A stretch of DNA of 64,000 nt, from contig OY718805.1 of the NCBI GenBank assembly GCA_963070105.1, positions 372,001-436,000 on the forward strand. The letters run 5' to 3'. Below the pieces are notes generated by a model. It did no database searches and was not told where the DNA came from. It saw nothing but the letters and a program-made list of their open reading frames with translations. A program made the translations under genes and the position numbers. The stretch is from Litomosoides sigmodontis (Eukaryota > Nematoda > Chromadorea > Rhabditida > Onchocercidae). Shown here in pieces: positions 1-13,000 of this stretch (position 1 is its first letter; each line of letters begins with the position of its first letter).

Positions 1-532
1 ATAATAGAAGCAAGAATTCCCGTTCGTTAAAAATCAAATATTGAACCGAATGTTGTGACTTTTCAGAATGCACAATTAGCTGTTCTAATAGTTACTTTTC
101 CGCGGCATGCTTCGAAAGAAAATTAAACTTTTCTATCGGATACCATGATAAACAACGCATTCAGTCCATTTTTTTAACCACTGAATCACCGGCTTCCTCC
201 TAAAGATAAAGTTCAACAATGGAAAACTAAACTTATCCATCATTCAATCCAGCTCGTATTATTGTCATTTAAAATTCATCCCTACAATGCGATAATTAGA
301 AAATTACCATTGGAATCTCATTGTTGCTCGATTTTACGTTGATATCGGTTTTATATTTCTTATTTCCTAAAAGATTTCCAAATTAAAAATTTTTTTTTAC
401 CAGGTAATCAAGGTTACTCAGTTAATCACGTAGAAATTATGGATGGTGTTTGGGAAGCTTTCTCTTTCTCTTTTCTTAGAGGAAAGAAAGTTTTGGGCTT
501 TCTCTGTGAACGCCAGTTACTAAAATCGTGCT
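1..532. other. Non-coding flank downstream of mboa-7
   Basis: AT-rich sequence lying 3' of the minus-strand acyltransferase gene. I see no open reading frame or exon-like segment here. It probably holds the 3' UTR of that gene in its upper part. Confidence 0.5.
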
Positions 533-3500
533 TCATAATTGTCTCAAATTCAAACCAGGTGAAATCCATGATTTGCAAAACCATGAGAAGACAATAACTG
601 CAATCATGATCCAGTGTACATGGAAATACACTGAATTCCAGTAACGAATCGTATCACGCCATGTCAGTAATAGAAATCCTGACGCCATCAATGCAAAGCC
701 AAGCTGTCGTACCAAATACCAACTACAACAACAAAGTCACTAATACTAAGACATACGTTAAATTTTATAAAATTCATATTTTGATTTGATTATTATACAA
801 CCGTGAATATATTTATTACTTCAAACTCTTCCATTCTGAAGAAATGAGTTAGAAGAAAAAATATAGTACCATATAATTTTCCTTTCCACTATGTCATACT
901 TTTTTATTTCAGTTCCAAAATGAATGATCGCCATGAGGCAGAATAACAGCTTTTAGATAGTAATTGTTGCTTTGTTAATTGAGTACAGTGTGAAACGAGA
1001 AACATAGGAATGATTTCTGGTAATACACACATAAATTTTCACTCATTTTTCGGCATGCTTCTTGATATCGCGTACAACGGATTTACGATTATTAAACAAA
1101 CTGTAAAAACATTCTCGCAATACAGAAGTTCTCTACGGGACACATTTGCAAATGACTTACAAAACAGTGAACAAAAGAGGCAATTTGCCATCAGGGTCTT
1201 TTGGAACTAATGGTAGGATGCTGTCTTCTGCCAGTGTACAAAGAGGAACTGTAAGAAAGGACAGAAAATAGCCAGGATGTACGCCGTGCCAAAATGCACT
1301 CACTGACATCGTGAGCAACATTCTGAAACATCTCAGTTATGAATTCTGTAGAGATTACAAGAGAAAAAGATAATAAATTAAGAAATACTTCTCTTTCCTC
1401 GTTGCGAAGATTCCTATGGTTTCATATCTTACCCATCATTTTCCTACTTAGAAACGTATCGATAAAAAATTCTTAAAAATAAAGGATTTAACAGTACCCC
1501 AAGGATCTCGGCACACGTTTGTACACATAGTTCGCAAGCCAGAATTGAACAGTACGATTCCACGCCCTCATACCACCGCGAAACGAAGCATTCAATTCAA
1601 TCGACCAAATATCCAAATTACGCACTGCTTCCGAATTATAATTTGTTCCCTTTTTATTCATCTGTTCTCTACAATAATCAAAATCATCACTTTGTCTACA
1701 GGCTTTCTTTTTATTAATTTCATCATCAACGTTGGTAAAATGATCAACACTGTAATCTACCAATCCTTCAAAAAAAGCTTAACATTGTAAAAAACCAACT
1801 GATGATGAATTATCGAGAATAACAAAATATATTGCTTAAAATTTACTTAAAAATATCGATTCTATTGGGTCCTTTCCCAGCCGTTGGAAAACTTTCTTCA
1901 GGGTAAATTCCAATTCCATTCAGTACACAGACTGATTCAGCAATCATCCACGCGCTGTACACACGACATCTCATCCATAAAAATACTAGGAAACTAACCG
2001 ATATTCGATAGTAGAGTGTTTCGTTAAAAAATTTATCTTTGCGCATCATCTTAAAGAGATTTTGAAAGAAAGAGGATATTAAAACCAAAATTTTGGAGGA
2101 ATTGTCCATCATATAACGATCATTTACGTTTCGTGGGAACGGATAGATCATAATTCCCGAAATATTTACAACCCTCACTTTTCATAAATCAGTCACTGAA
2201 ATACCTCTTATATAACCCAAGGAACAGTGTGACATAACAAACCTCAAGCGGAAAAGCATATAGAAGCACAATAAAAGCAGGTAAAGACCAAGCAAAATTA
2301 TATAATCGCCATTTAATGTGTTTCCAAACTGATATTTCCATTATATTGTTATTGTCCACAACGTCTCGATACATTGCATACGTATAATATGGACCTCAAA
2401 AATATAAAATTATAGTGACACAATGACTTGAAAACCTGTAATGCATATAGCTGCATAAAACCCCATTTACTACCAGCTTCTGCAGAAGCAAAAGATATTT
2501 TGTGGCGAAGGATCTGATGCTAAAGATCTTGAAACTCCTGAAATGATATGATTTCATATAAGTTAAAACAACTGAGATATGAAGCTCCAGCTCGTTACGA
2601 ACATACAACTAATTATGACAATCATTACTTGCCGCAGCCGCAGATCATCGTGCGGAAAAAAGAGACACTTGGAATGTAACGTAACAATTAAAGTTCCACT
2701 AACTTAACCAGTTCTTATAACAGACCAATTACACAAGAAAAAAATTATGCAATGCTATAAAAGTTGCATAATTACTATGTGAAATGAACTCTAAAGCAGT
2801 GGGTAGGTTAGTTGCTACATCATATGTTCGTGAAGTTATATAATTGTATGCAGTATTCGATTGAAAAAAAGTGAAAGAAGATTCATGATGTTTAAAACTA
2901 AGCTGATTAAAGTATGAAGCCCAAACATACCAGTAAAAAGGCCTGGAAAATTATATGAATATAAAAATGCTTGCCACCATGATGGCTGTTTAATAAATCG
3001 TGTCCTACTTGGATCGGATTTTACTTCATCTCTCCTTCTACTATCAGCAATTTCAAAACTTAAACCAATGAGCTGAAATTGACTGTTAAGAAAGCAATAA
3101 CGGAAAGTCTTTTTTTGTACAAAAAGACTTATTAGTATTTATTGGTTAAGTTATCCATGCAAATTATTATAATTGCTACTGAGTAGGAACAATCATGTGT
3201 GAAAAAAACAGCATCCAAATAAAAATTACATATTATTACCTATTATAAGTTGTTACCAAACACTACAAAAATGATTACCCCTTACGGCTGCATCATTAAA
3301 CCTTGCACCGTTACACTGAACCATTCATTTTTCAAGTAAAGTAACATTGTTAGTGAATTCTGTTTTGCAATGTTAATAATATATAACACTCAAGTTGTCA
3401 TAATTAGCTAAAACATACTCTTAATGTCATAATTAGCTGAACGGCGTTTGAATGCGAAACAAGAGCTGGAAAACCAATCAGATGTACAACTCGAAGAACT

Positions 3501-4043
3501 CCCAAATACAAGAATGTGATAAAAAAAGACACCAGTGGTAAATACCTGGAAAATATAGTTTGTACATAGTTTAAAATATGCAGGATAAATACTGCGAATC
3601 TCTCATAACTCTCATAACCTTGAAATACTATCCTCAGAAACTGCAAAATATTGGTAAACAGATTCACCAGCTTCTCACGACCGAATTTATAATGATATTT
3701 ATAATCACAATAAGCAACGAATACAGTAGCTTCCAACCGGTAAAATAGTAAATCAATGAAATACCAGTAAGCCCACCACATATTTCACGAACAACGCCCA
3801 AACGCACCTAAAACTTTTGATATGCTGAAAACATTTTCTCTATAATTCCAAAATTTATGTGATTTGCACTGGACACCTTATTGAAAGTTATAGAACTAAC
3901 CAAAAAAAGACATATACTTCTACTAACACTCGATAAAAAATTACCTGCCGCATAAGCATGGAGAGGACAAAAGAAATAATGAGCAATTTACCATAGATTA
4001 AATCATCTATTCTCTCCAACAGAAATTCGGATAAACCTTCCAT
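533..4043 (-). CDS. mboa-7: MBOAT7-type lysophosphatidylinositol acyltransferase
   Basis: Multi-pass ER membrane O-acyltransferase expected to load polyunsaturated acyl chains onto lyso-phosphatidylinositol (family knowledge). Exons read on the minus strand: 3945-4043 (candidate ATG at 4043), 3419-3545, 2931-3072, 2243-2328, 1847-2049, 1498-1749, 1161-1322 and 533-722 with the stop. The last five junctions join in frame. Key motifs are SNAVQLIMTLR, SYNFPGLFTG, GGMRAWNRTVQFWLANYVYK, the active-site block AFWHGVHPGYFLSFLTVPLC with the catalytic His, and DTIRYWNSVYFHVHW near the C terminus. All align well with human MBOAT7. Exons in about 2375-2930 and 3546-3944 (substrate-side loop and N-terminal helices) could not be fixed. 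A TTGCAG acceptor 36 bases before the ATG could be a trans-splice site. No catalytic residue is missing in what I can read. Confidence 0.9.
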
Positions 4044-5438
4044 TATACTAATTTTCGTTTGATTTATTGTAGAAACCTGCAAGTACAACTAAAGCAAAAT
4101 TTCTAGTAAGCGATAAGTATCTTAAAAATCAATCATTACTTACCGTTAATTACGAAGAAGAATGAAGATTAATAAATGATTTGGAAATCCTCAAAATTAT
4201 ATGAAATTTTGCTCAATCCACATGCAAGGTAATTATAAAAAAATACAAATGAAGAAAAAAGGTTGAAGAATTTTCGATAAATTTGTTTCAGTTCGTGAAA
4301 TGTGAGGTGTGGAAATTACCAGAAAAGCGATATTCGCTCGACAGCACATTTTCCTCGAGCTGTGCTCCCAATCAATCTCCCACCGTTGTTCATCCTTCAC
4401 TCCGTTGCAATCATATCAACCCGGTACTTTTATGTGCAACTGTAAAGAGTTTCATCTACATTTGCTCGTACACGTCAGCCAATGTGGAGCGGAAATGTGC
4501 GCACTGTGACAGCCGCGCACTCGTAGGTTCGCATTAATTACTGTGAGGGAAGCGTAGGAATGGTGGTGAGCTAATTACAAGTGACATGCGCCACCGTCCT
4601 CTACAGAGATCTATGAGTACAAAGGGGTTCGTCCATCCATTTCGCTATTTCATTGCACTTGCCAGGTGGCGAAGAGGGCCTGGATGGAAGTTGGGGAATG
4701 GTACTGGCATTCAGGTTAATAATTACCTGCAGCTTATTATCGCGCAGGGTAACTTGTCTTAGCGAAGGATAGGGTAGGTGCTACCTTACGCCGACAGTGC
4801 TTATTTGCGCAGGTTAAAATGAAATGAACGCGCCGTGCAAGATAAATACACCGCCACTTTCTCCTTTTTCGGCTGGCAATAGTGCCATAGAACTCCTCTT
4901 ACCGGAGAATAATGGCACTGGTGGATGGATGGGTTCGGCAAGTTAATATCAGTAGGGATAAAGCAGGTCATCTCCAATTCGTTCATGCAAACTTTTCAAC
5001 TCTAAAGTAAGGTCGTCGTTATTCGACGTTATTTGATTTCACTCCACGGTTTCGGGGAATTTCAGATGTTTTTACATGAATTTATAAACTGGTTTTGATT
5101 ACTGAGATAAAATATTGGAAGTAAGGAAGCGTTTAATCATTTACTTTTTTGCAATAAAACAAAATCATTACAGAAATGTGGGAATATAGTACAATTATCC
5201 GAAGAATCATAGAGAAGAAAGAGGGATCGATTCCTGGAAGAATTAGCATACTGTTGCTTCGAAACAGTATTTTCGCGTTCTGCAATCAGTAAAAGCAGAG
5301 ATATCTCATGCATCTCCTGATCACTGATTAACTAATCGAAACGTTCTTCAAACATATTCATTAAAATTGGCCTTCCAAGGAAATATGAGTTAAGTTGAGA
5401 ATGATGGACAGGTTGTGAAATGAGTGAAGAAAAGATAA
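4044..5438. other. Intergenic region, no gene seen
   Basis: Upstream flank of mboa-7 and 3' flank of the protease gene. ORFs of 60-85 codons occur on both strands, but none has splice signals, a recognisable motif or a sensible neighbour. It presumably contains the mboa-7 promoter in its lower part. Confidence 0.5.
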
Positions 5439-7016
5439 CTAAAGGTTATCATTATCATTGAGTTGAAGCATTTTCATTTGCGAATTCACCCAGCCAGTAA
5501 CGGCGCTAATTTTTGTATATACTCCAGGAATATTGTTTCTACCGCAGCCATGACCCCAACTGACCACTCCTTGCAGTTCCCATCTTTGACGCACACGACT
5601 GTAGCATACTAACGGGCCACCAGAATCACCCTGAAAACATGCCACAAGTTAAGTTTGAAGTCATTTTATGGAGAGAGGCATTCGCTAAATAGGTTTAGAG
5701 ACGGTTATTCTCACTTCCTCTTAACATATTTTCTCTCTTAAACGAAACACAAGCAAACAAAGAAAAAAAACCTGACAAGCATCGGCACCACCGGAACCGG
5801 CGCAGAGCATGGACAGTGGATCTACACGGCCGAAATAATGCAGAATGCTATTACATATAACAATTGGTATAATTGGGACATGTGTCTCACGTAACTTGGA
5901 CGAAAAACTGCCACTTTCTTCTTGAAAACCCCATCCTACAAAAAGATAAACTGTAACTGCGTGGAAGCAGTTGCACCGCGGTAATGTCAAGGTAAGCGTT
6001 AAATTTTCGTCATGGAATGGTTTTCTTTACTTTCCTTTCCTCACATTCCCAAACTTGTTCTACCAGTACCAGTAACAACACAATAGTCTGTTGTTGATGG
6101 CTCCAGCATTGGTAAGCATATTGGTAGGATATTTTCGCTGAAGTTCAACTTTCCATGCAGCCTAAATAAAAGAGATAGAGGAAATCTTTCGAGGAGTAAA
6201 ATGAATGAGGTGAAATAATGAGCAATCCTAACTGATGACGTCTTATGCTCATACCTGGCAACGGCAACATCAAATGAACTCGGCATAAGAACGTTAAATA
6301 ATGGATGTATTGAGATGTTGCGAATCTTATAGCTTTCTCCAGATCCGATTTCATGACCACCAATGAGAACTGCATAACGTGCTGGATTGCGACTGGAAAT
6401 GTTACCATTTCATCATCAATTTCTCTGTTTCGCTTCTCCTCGTGGTTTTTCACATATTACTACCAAGTGTTTTGATAATATTTCGTTTATTATTTCAAGC
6501 AGAGTTAAAAATATACCGAAGTCAGTCAGCGCAATTATGTTTTATTCAAGATTAGGATGGATGTTGACAGCTAAAGAAATGAACCTCCGAGAGAAGCAAT
6601 GTGCAGCAGTGATAACGATATCATCACTCAGGAGCGCAGCACCACATCGGTGGATCTTTGTTTCGGTATAAACCAGTTGCACGGTCCAGGGCCATATATG
6701 TGGCGTTGACTCGTTACCTCCGACTACACGACGTTCATTCTGCTACAACTCAATTTCTCCCGTCAATATGTCCGAGTGTACTAACTCGTATAGAGAAGGA
6801 ATGAGGGTGTAGGATGAGGCGAAATATTCCCATAAGAAAAAAATAGTGTGAACTTATCTAGTCCTACATTTGACGAGGAACAAAACTTACGGCAACAAGT
6901 TTACCGCTACGAGTGAGATTGTCTAGATCATGAGAGCGGCCACAAACTTCTGCGCTATCTGATTGCGAATTTAAAAATTCTATCAGCAATATAACTAACA
7001 CTTGAAAGTTTCGCAT
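5439..7016 (-). CDS. Secreted trypsin-like serine protease (S1 family)
   Basis: Six exons that join in frame to 291 residues: 6891-7016, 6585-6742, 6255-6392, 6064-6161, 5772-5935, 5439-5630. The start ATG at 7016 opens a hydrophobic signal peptide ([15 protein letters not shown]). A short propeptide with a lone Cys (VCGR) follows, then the activation site ERR|VVGG. The triad is present: His in ITAAHCF, Asp in FDVAVAR, Ser in GDSGGPLVC. The residue six before the Ser is Asp (DACQGDSGG), giving trypsin specificity for Lys/Arg. The Cys in NILPICLP is placed to pair with the propeptide Cys, as in chymotrypsin-type two-chain enzymes. [13 protein letters not shown] closes the fold, followed by a 14-residue polar tail. 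It is probably an active extracellular protease; substrate unknown. No inhibitory, CUB or clip domain is present. Confidence 0.93.
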
Positions 7017-7508
7017 TTATTTATAACCTACAAATGATCGAGCTTGAGCTAGTGAAGCATAAAAGAACTCGGTCCCACAAACACATTTGTTACTTCTTAC
7101 ATTGTGCTCAAAAAATGGCAGCCGCAAGAAGGATAGGACTAGTTTCCAGAAGAATGACTAAGACTCCTAAAACACGATCATATCAGGCAGATCACATGCC
7201 GTTCATTTTTTCGCTAATTAGCCATTTGGACTGCTCAGTCCAGACATTTCTCTTCACTTCAACATCAATAAGGAATCGCCGCCATCAAAGGATTCCTTGC
7301 AAAAGTTTGATACTTCTTCAGCAAGAAATATTCCTGTGCAAAGTAAGACAAAAGTGATATCGAAGTAAAGGCAAAATATTTAAAATTAAAGCAATTTTGT
7401 TTCATCCCATTCATCATAAGACTGATGAATCTCAATCCATTCACTTGAAATAAAATTGACCGCTCTCATTGCTGAGGTGTAAGGAGCGTGGCGTGGAGCA
7501 CGTGTCTG

Positions 7509-8010
7509 TTAGTGAGGTGTACCTGCGTCGGATATTATGCTAAGCGTTGTGTGGAATAATATTAAATTTAACTCATTCCTCTTCCAGTTATCATGCACGC
7601 GTCGACGGTATAGCGTATGATGGATTTTGCCTATATGGATTCCTTGGAACAGAAAAGGAGATATTTCCTTAAAGAAGACTGGTGTTACAAGCAACTCACA
7701 TTTTGGAATTTTCCCAAAATTTTTAAATAGAGATGAGAGAGCGCGTACCATTTACTAATTCTTGGAATGTGTGCCGAACCATTTCTTTGCTACTTTCATT
7801 AATAGGACGGCAATAATGAACTATAAAATTAAGCAATCGTTTTAAAGGAATTGCTTTATGATGACAAACTAATACTTGTCTTATCGGTAAAAATACCAAA
7901 ATCTGATGCGAAATCAGGCTAAAGCCAGAAACATGAAATCTACTAACGTGACTGCCAGACAAAAAAGGAAAGTTTTTTCGTAAAATCATTTTCAAATTAT
8001 GACGGATCAA
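7509..8010 (-). other. Unrecognised coding-like segment
   Basis: Two overlapping minus-strand ORFs (95 and 80 codons) with plausible splice signals: a CTTTAG acceptor near 7920, a GTACGC donor near 7747 and a CTTTAAG acceptor near 7678. Segments such as LLNFIVHYCRPINESS and GIHIGKIHHTLYRRR read like protein, but I cannot place them in any family and no start or end is visible. It could be the remnant of a gene, part of an unannotated gene upstream of the protease, or chance ORFs in AT-rich DNA. Confidence 0.2.
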
Positions 8011-9283
8011 AAAGGTGCTTTTTGCTAATTTACTACTTGTCGATCAAATTCCATTAATGCATCTCTGCAACGGTATTTTCACTTTTGCTTGTTCGTAGTT
8101 ATTTCAGTCGCTTGCTGCACGTCAGAATTTAATCACTCACCATTTGCAGGTGGAAGTAACTGGATGGAGAACGTGCCGACGCTTCACTATTTCAATGCGT
8201 AAATGATTTCTTCAGCTTCACCTTGCAAACACCCAGTGCTTTGCGATGAGATCGGTGCCGTGCATTATTCGTATAGCGCCAATTGCTTCTTTAGGTTGAA
8301 ATTTCATCGTTGCAACAAGCAAGCAGCACAAATCATTTTAAAGCGAATATTTGCAAGGCATCACAAATTTCTACGGCGGTAATCCGTGCATTTCATCATT
8401 GCACTCATAGCAATCATTTTTTAAACTTAAGCAAAGTGATCAGCGATTTGCCGACTTTCTGCTTTCAAGGAAGGAATTTGTTAAGTAATTTATTTGATGT
8501 TTGCATGTAATAAAGTACTTTTATTTCCCGCCTCTACAATTTCTTCCAGTTTGTGAAGCAAAAGAATCTGTTGGAGGCGGCAATGAAAAAGCAAGCGTGG
8601 GATACTTTTGCTTGAGCCTCTGTGATGAAAGGAATTTCGGGCTTGGGCAAGGGAATGAATATGAATAGCCGTGAAAGAATGATAGTTTGAATTATTTCAG
8701 TTCTCTCTCTCTTGCCTATTATCATTGCCTTTCGGTGTAGCAGACGGAGCGCGAAGTAATTTCCAATGAAACAGTAGGAGCACAAGAAGAAACAAATGAT
8801 GAGGCTTGTGATCGTTAGACTCACTTATGCGATCTAGCTCTAGAGGGGATGGAAGTCCAAGACCTGGTCCGAAATTTGAAAATGAAGAAGAGCTAGGGCT
8901 AGGGCAGGGTAAAGAATTGCAACGAAAATTCCTCCTTTAAGCGCGCTTCGCTTTGTTGTAATGTTCGAAGGTTTGGCGAACATTGCTCGTTGCTTAGCTG
9001 GAAGAAGCTAGGCGAATGATAGGCGAACCCACACAGCAATGCTTCATCTCATCTGGTCTTTCTATGCGTTAGCGTTAGCTCGATTTCCGACTTTCCAAGC
9101 TACGTCTCGTCCTCAGTTACGCTTCGACGGCAAAAGCTTTTTATTTCACTTTATCTGCCGATGTAGTCTACAAATGCGAGACATTTTGAAACAAAAGTTT
9201 ATTGATTGACTAATTAGTAAAGTAAGATAGAGAGAAGTAGTATGTTTGATGAGTTCTGCCTTGCTAGCATCGAAATTTCAGTT

Positions 9284-9853
9284 TCAGGAAGGTAAGGAAC
9301 GGTCTGACATAGAGTATGGATCGACGCAATATATGGAGTCTGGTAAAGGAAAATCCCCAAGACACAGTGAGCCAGCATCATGATCATCATCCTTTGTCAC
9401 GATCCTTCCTTGATCATAATGTAACTTTTTTTTTCACATATTTAATTATCACTTTATCACTCAATTGATTTCTTCGTTTGGAGATTGATTCTCTAATTAT
9501 ACAGTTGAAATGAGGAATTTGTGCAGGGTGAGTTGTTATGGTGACTGGCAGCACGTAGACCGTTGACTGAGAGGACCACTAAAATTACATTAAGACTAAG
9601 GAGGAAAGAGGAAACGCATTGCTTATGCAGTAAAAAAAACGTGTACGTAAAATCGAATTACAATCAACGTCCGACATGTTTATTTGCAAAATTGAAGAAG
9701 CCAGCAAGTCAGACTAAATTATGTCAATTTTAGTTTAATCGGCAGTTGGTCGATGTTGAAAGAGTAGCTGACGCGGCTGAATTACCAGCAGTGAAACTTT
9801 CGGAAACATTGGATGAAATGGTTCGTGAAGAATCGGAAAAAAAGAATACTATG
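9284..9853 (+). other. Possible upstream exons of unc-93
   Basis: Two segments look exonic. One starts after TTTCAG near 9290 (containing RSDIEYGSTQYMES, donor GTAAAG). One starts after TTTTAG near 9733 (containing VADAAELPAVKLSETLDEM). They lie on the same strand as unc-93 and 0.2-0.8 kb before its clear N-terminal exon, and UNC-93 proteins have long cytoplasmic N-terminal tails. However, I could not join them in phase to the 10066 exon, so they may be alternative 5' exons or chance. Confidence 0.3.
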
Positions 9854-10065
9854 TGGGCTTAAGAAAATTTCATGATAGCAAAGTTAACTAACATAATCTA
9901 CTTTCTTAGCCTTTCTAGGCCTTACAATGTTAGCCGTCAACCGTTTGGAAGTTTCCTTCTCATATTGAAAATTTACATTCATCGCTTAGTTAAAGGTGTG
10001 GAATTCGCAAAATAAGCAACAAACTGATAGGCAGACTGAAAAGTGGACATTTCGAAAGCAATGAA

Positions 10066-13000
10066 ATGTCTCTTATTGCGAACCAAAAGGGAAAAGCTCC
10101 CGAATTGGCGTCACCTACCTTAGAAACATCGTCGTCACATTATCATCCAACGGCCAAATCATCGGTACGGCCGATTTTTACGCTGGATGAACAATCATCC
10201 TTTTTTCCTCCATTACGACTAGCAACAGCCGGACAAGCACCCAGCAGCTATCGATCACCTTTTCAGGAAAATGAAATGGATGCTAAATGGTACTTGTTGA
10301 TTTCAATTAAAAAGACAGACTATTGTTTCCTCAAGATTTCTTTTTCCGTAGCAACAAACTCTGCTGTTTAAAGGTTGCATTTAGAATGAATTAAAATTTC
10401 GCCTTTATTTAGTGCTTATTTATTTCGCGGTGATTCGCTATACAATAACAAATCAACAAACCCTGGAACTGTAAACAGTAATGCTGAACGTGTTTATGTC
10501 TACGATCCGTTTTGCCCACTCCACGGTTCTAGACGTCGGATGATTAGCAGGAGGACGAAGATTCGAGATTTTGATTATCATTTAACGAGTATTGAATCAG
10601 TTGATGATACAGAGCCGCCAGGAGTTATCTTGCTCAGGGAAGAAATCTTATGTTTCAGTTTCAAATTTCAAGACCAAAATGAAGACATAATCTGGACAAA
10701 TCAAAAACCTGTTTTAAACTAATTTTCAGCCAGGGTTTCGCTGCAAAATTAATTCGGAAAAGACGTCGCGCCCTCTTATCCGGCTCCGAAAAATACCGGT
10801 CTGATAGGGCGAAACGGAAGATTCGAGTGAATTTGTGGATCGTCAGCTTAGCATTCTTATTTCTCTTTACCGCTTTTCATGGGTTGCAGAATTTGCAGTC
10901 CTCTATTAATGGCCACCTTGGAACAGACAGCCTCTCGTGTGTTTTTTTACAATTCTGTATTTGCACCACAATATATGCGGAAAACAGGACCTGGATAATC
11001 TTTCATTACCTCAAAGATGGCGCTTCATCTCGCAATATCTCAGTTCTAAAATCATAAAGGCGCTAAATTAAAAACTTGCGTAATGTTCTTACAATTCCAG
11101 AATCTTTTACATCAGCTTATCACTATCATACTTGTTTGTTCCGTCATTCATTTTAAATCGTCTTGGTTGCAAGCGTACGTTAATTGCATCATCGGGAATA
11201 TTTATGATTTATATGCTGTCAAACTTTCTACCCAAGTAAGTGCCAGAAAATTTGTAAGCTATCGGCAAGTTCAGTCAGATATTTCATGACCCAAATTTCG
11301 CTTTTTTTATTGCAGAATTCGTAGTGCAAGTCTGGGTTGTACGCAATGCCTCATTGCTCGTTTAACATGCAAGTTAGCATAAAGAAGTGATATAAAATGA
11401 TTTTTTTAAAAATTTTCTACTTTTTAATTTTTTAGCTGCTTTTTTGTCTTAAAATGAGGAGGTAGTGTCGTCGCGGTTGCGGTTCTTCCAACTAACGGCT
11501 AGACGGATGATACACAAGTCAGGATGAGCGACGGACGAAGAGAGCAGTGTTGTTGCCAGGATCAGGGAGGTTGCTGCATGATAAGCAACCACGTTAGCTA
11601 GCATTCTATCTGCACAGTTGTGTTTATTTGTTTACGACATGCCTTCTTGCAGGTATTACTCGCTTGTCCCAGCCTCCATCCTTGCCGGATGTGCCGGAAG
11701 CTGTCTTTGGGCAGCAAAGTGCGTGTACATTTTGGAGTGTGGGACGAAGTACGCACAGTTAAACATTGAGGCGCAAAACGTCGTCATTATCAGGTCTCCC
11801 TCTTCCCTACCTTTAAGCTGGAGAATGATTGGCTATGAGGAATAATGAAACACTGCGAGCACTGTAATCCTACTTTTGTCAGGTTCTTTGGTTACTTCTT
11901 CATGGTGCTTCATTTGGGACAAGTGATCGGTAATCTCATTTCATCCTTCATTCTCACATCTGCAAGCGGTCATTATCAGTTAGAAGATCAGGTGCAGAAA
12001 TGGTATTGTATCTTCCCTGCTTCTTTTGTTTTCGTGTAAAAGAATTCCTTCCTTCTCTACCAACATGTCCCTCAAATTCAAATTTCAACATTTCATCCTG
12101 ATTGCTTGTCGAAGATATTGCAGTGGCGAAAGTGGTACAAATTTCAGCTGCGGTCACTCATTTTGTGACAATATATCACACTTAAGCGAGCAAGCAATAG
12201 AAAATCTACGACGGCCAGCGCAAAGTGTTTATTTGTCGCTCTGCGGCGTCTACTTCTGTTGCACCATCGTTGCGCTCATGATCGTGCTCCTTTTTCTGAA
12301 TTCGCTAAGAAAAGACGAAATTGCCAGGTTACTTTTTCAGTGGCAAGGGACGACTGAAGAAGCATCGATGCATGATAGAGATTGCATGCATTTGCAGATG
12401 TATCAAATTGTAAAAAAACTGCATCATTTGAAATATTAGTACGGCATGTCAGTTTTAGCAAAATTCTTACCTAAAAAAAAATTCAACTTTTCCCTTTCAA
12501 ATTTCCAAACATCAAATGAACTGTTAAAAGGAGGCTTCTGAGGAGCGTAGTTTGTAAGATTCAAAAATCGTCAAAGCATTCAATGAAGTGACCAATTGGC
12601 CATTGCAGGTTAAAGGCACCATTCTTTTCAACAGACATTTGTAAGGCAATATTTCGGAATCTCACCTATCCGAAATCTCTATTGTTAGTGCCGTTAACGC
12701 TTTTCAGTGGTGCCGAACAAGCATTTGTTGTAGGCCTGTACACAAAGGTAACTTACTTTTCCCACCATGCTGTCAGATTGATTAATCTGACAGAATTTTC
12801 TTCGCATTAAATCAACGTTCACAAAGTTGAAAGACGAAGCAAATGAGTGGCTACTTTTTAAAGGCCTACATTGGTTGTGGTCTTGGCATTGGCCAGATCG
12901 GATTCGTGATGACAGCATTTGGTGTAACAGATGCTATATGCAGTCTAGTCTTTGGGCCGTTGATGAAGCTGTTCGGGAGGATGCCTCTGTTTGTTTTTGG

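Larger units (their letters stand above)
7017..10065. other. Intergenic region with a few weak exon-like pieces
   Basis: Mostly non-coding. Two minus-strand ORFs at 7509-8010 and two plus-strand exon-like pieces at about 9284-9393 and 9733-9853 are entered separately. The stretch 8160-9280 has locally more GC-rich, purine-rich sequence but I see no convincing gene in it. Confidence 0.4.

Noticed and set aside
3105..3130. Ten-base stem AAGTCTTTTT...AAAAAGACTT in an mboa-7 intron
   Set aside because: Largely A/T homopolymer stem; expected by chance and without a context suggesting an RNA element.
4283..4986. ORFs of 61-84 codons on both strands
   Set aside because: No splice signals, motifs or start context; composition typical of chance ORFs in a slightly GC-richer spacer.
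8534..8824. 96-codon hydrophobic minus-strand ORF
   Set aside because: Low-complexity Ile/Phe/Cys composition, no splice signals or motif; judged a chance ORF.
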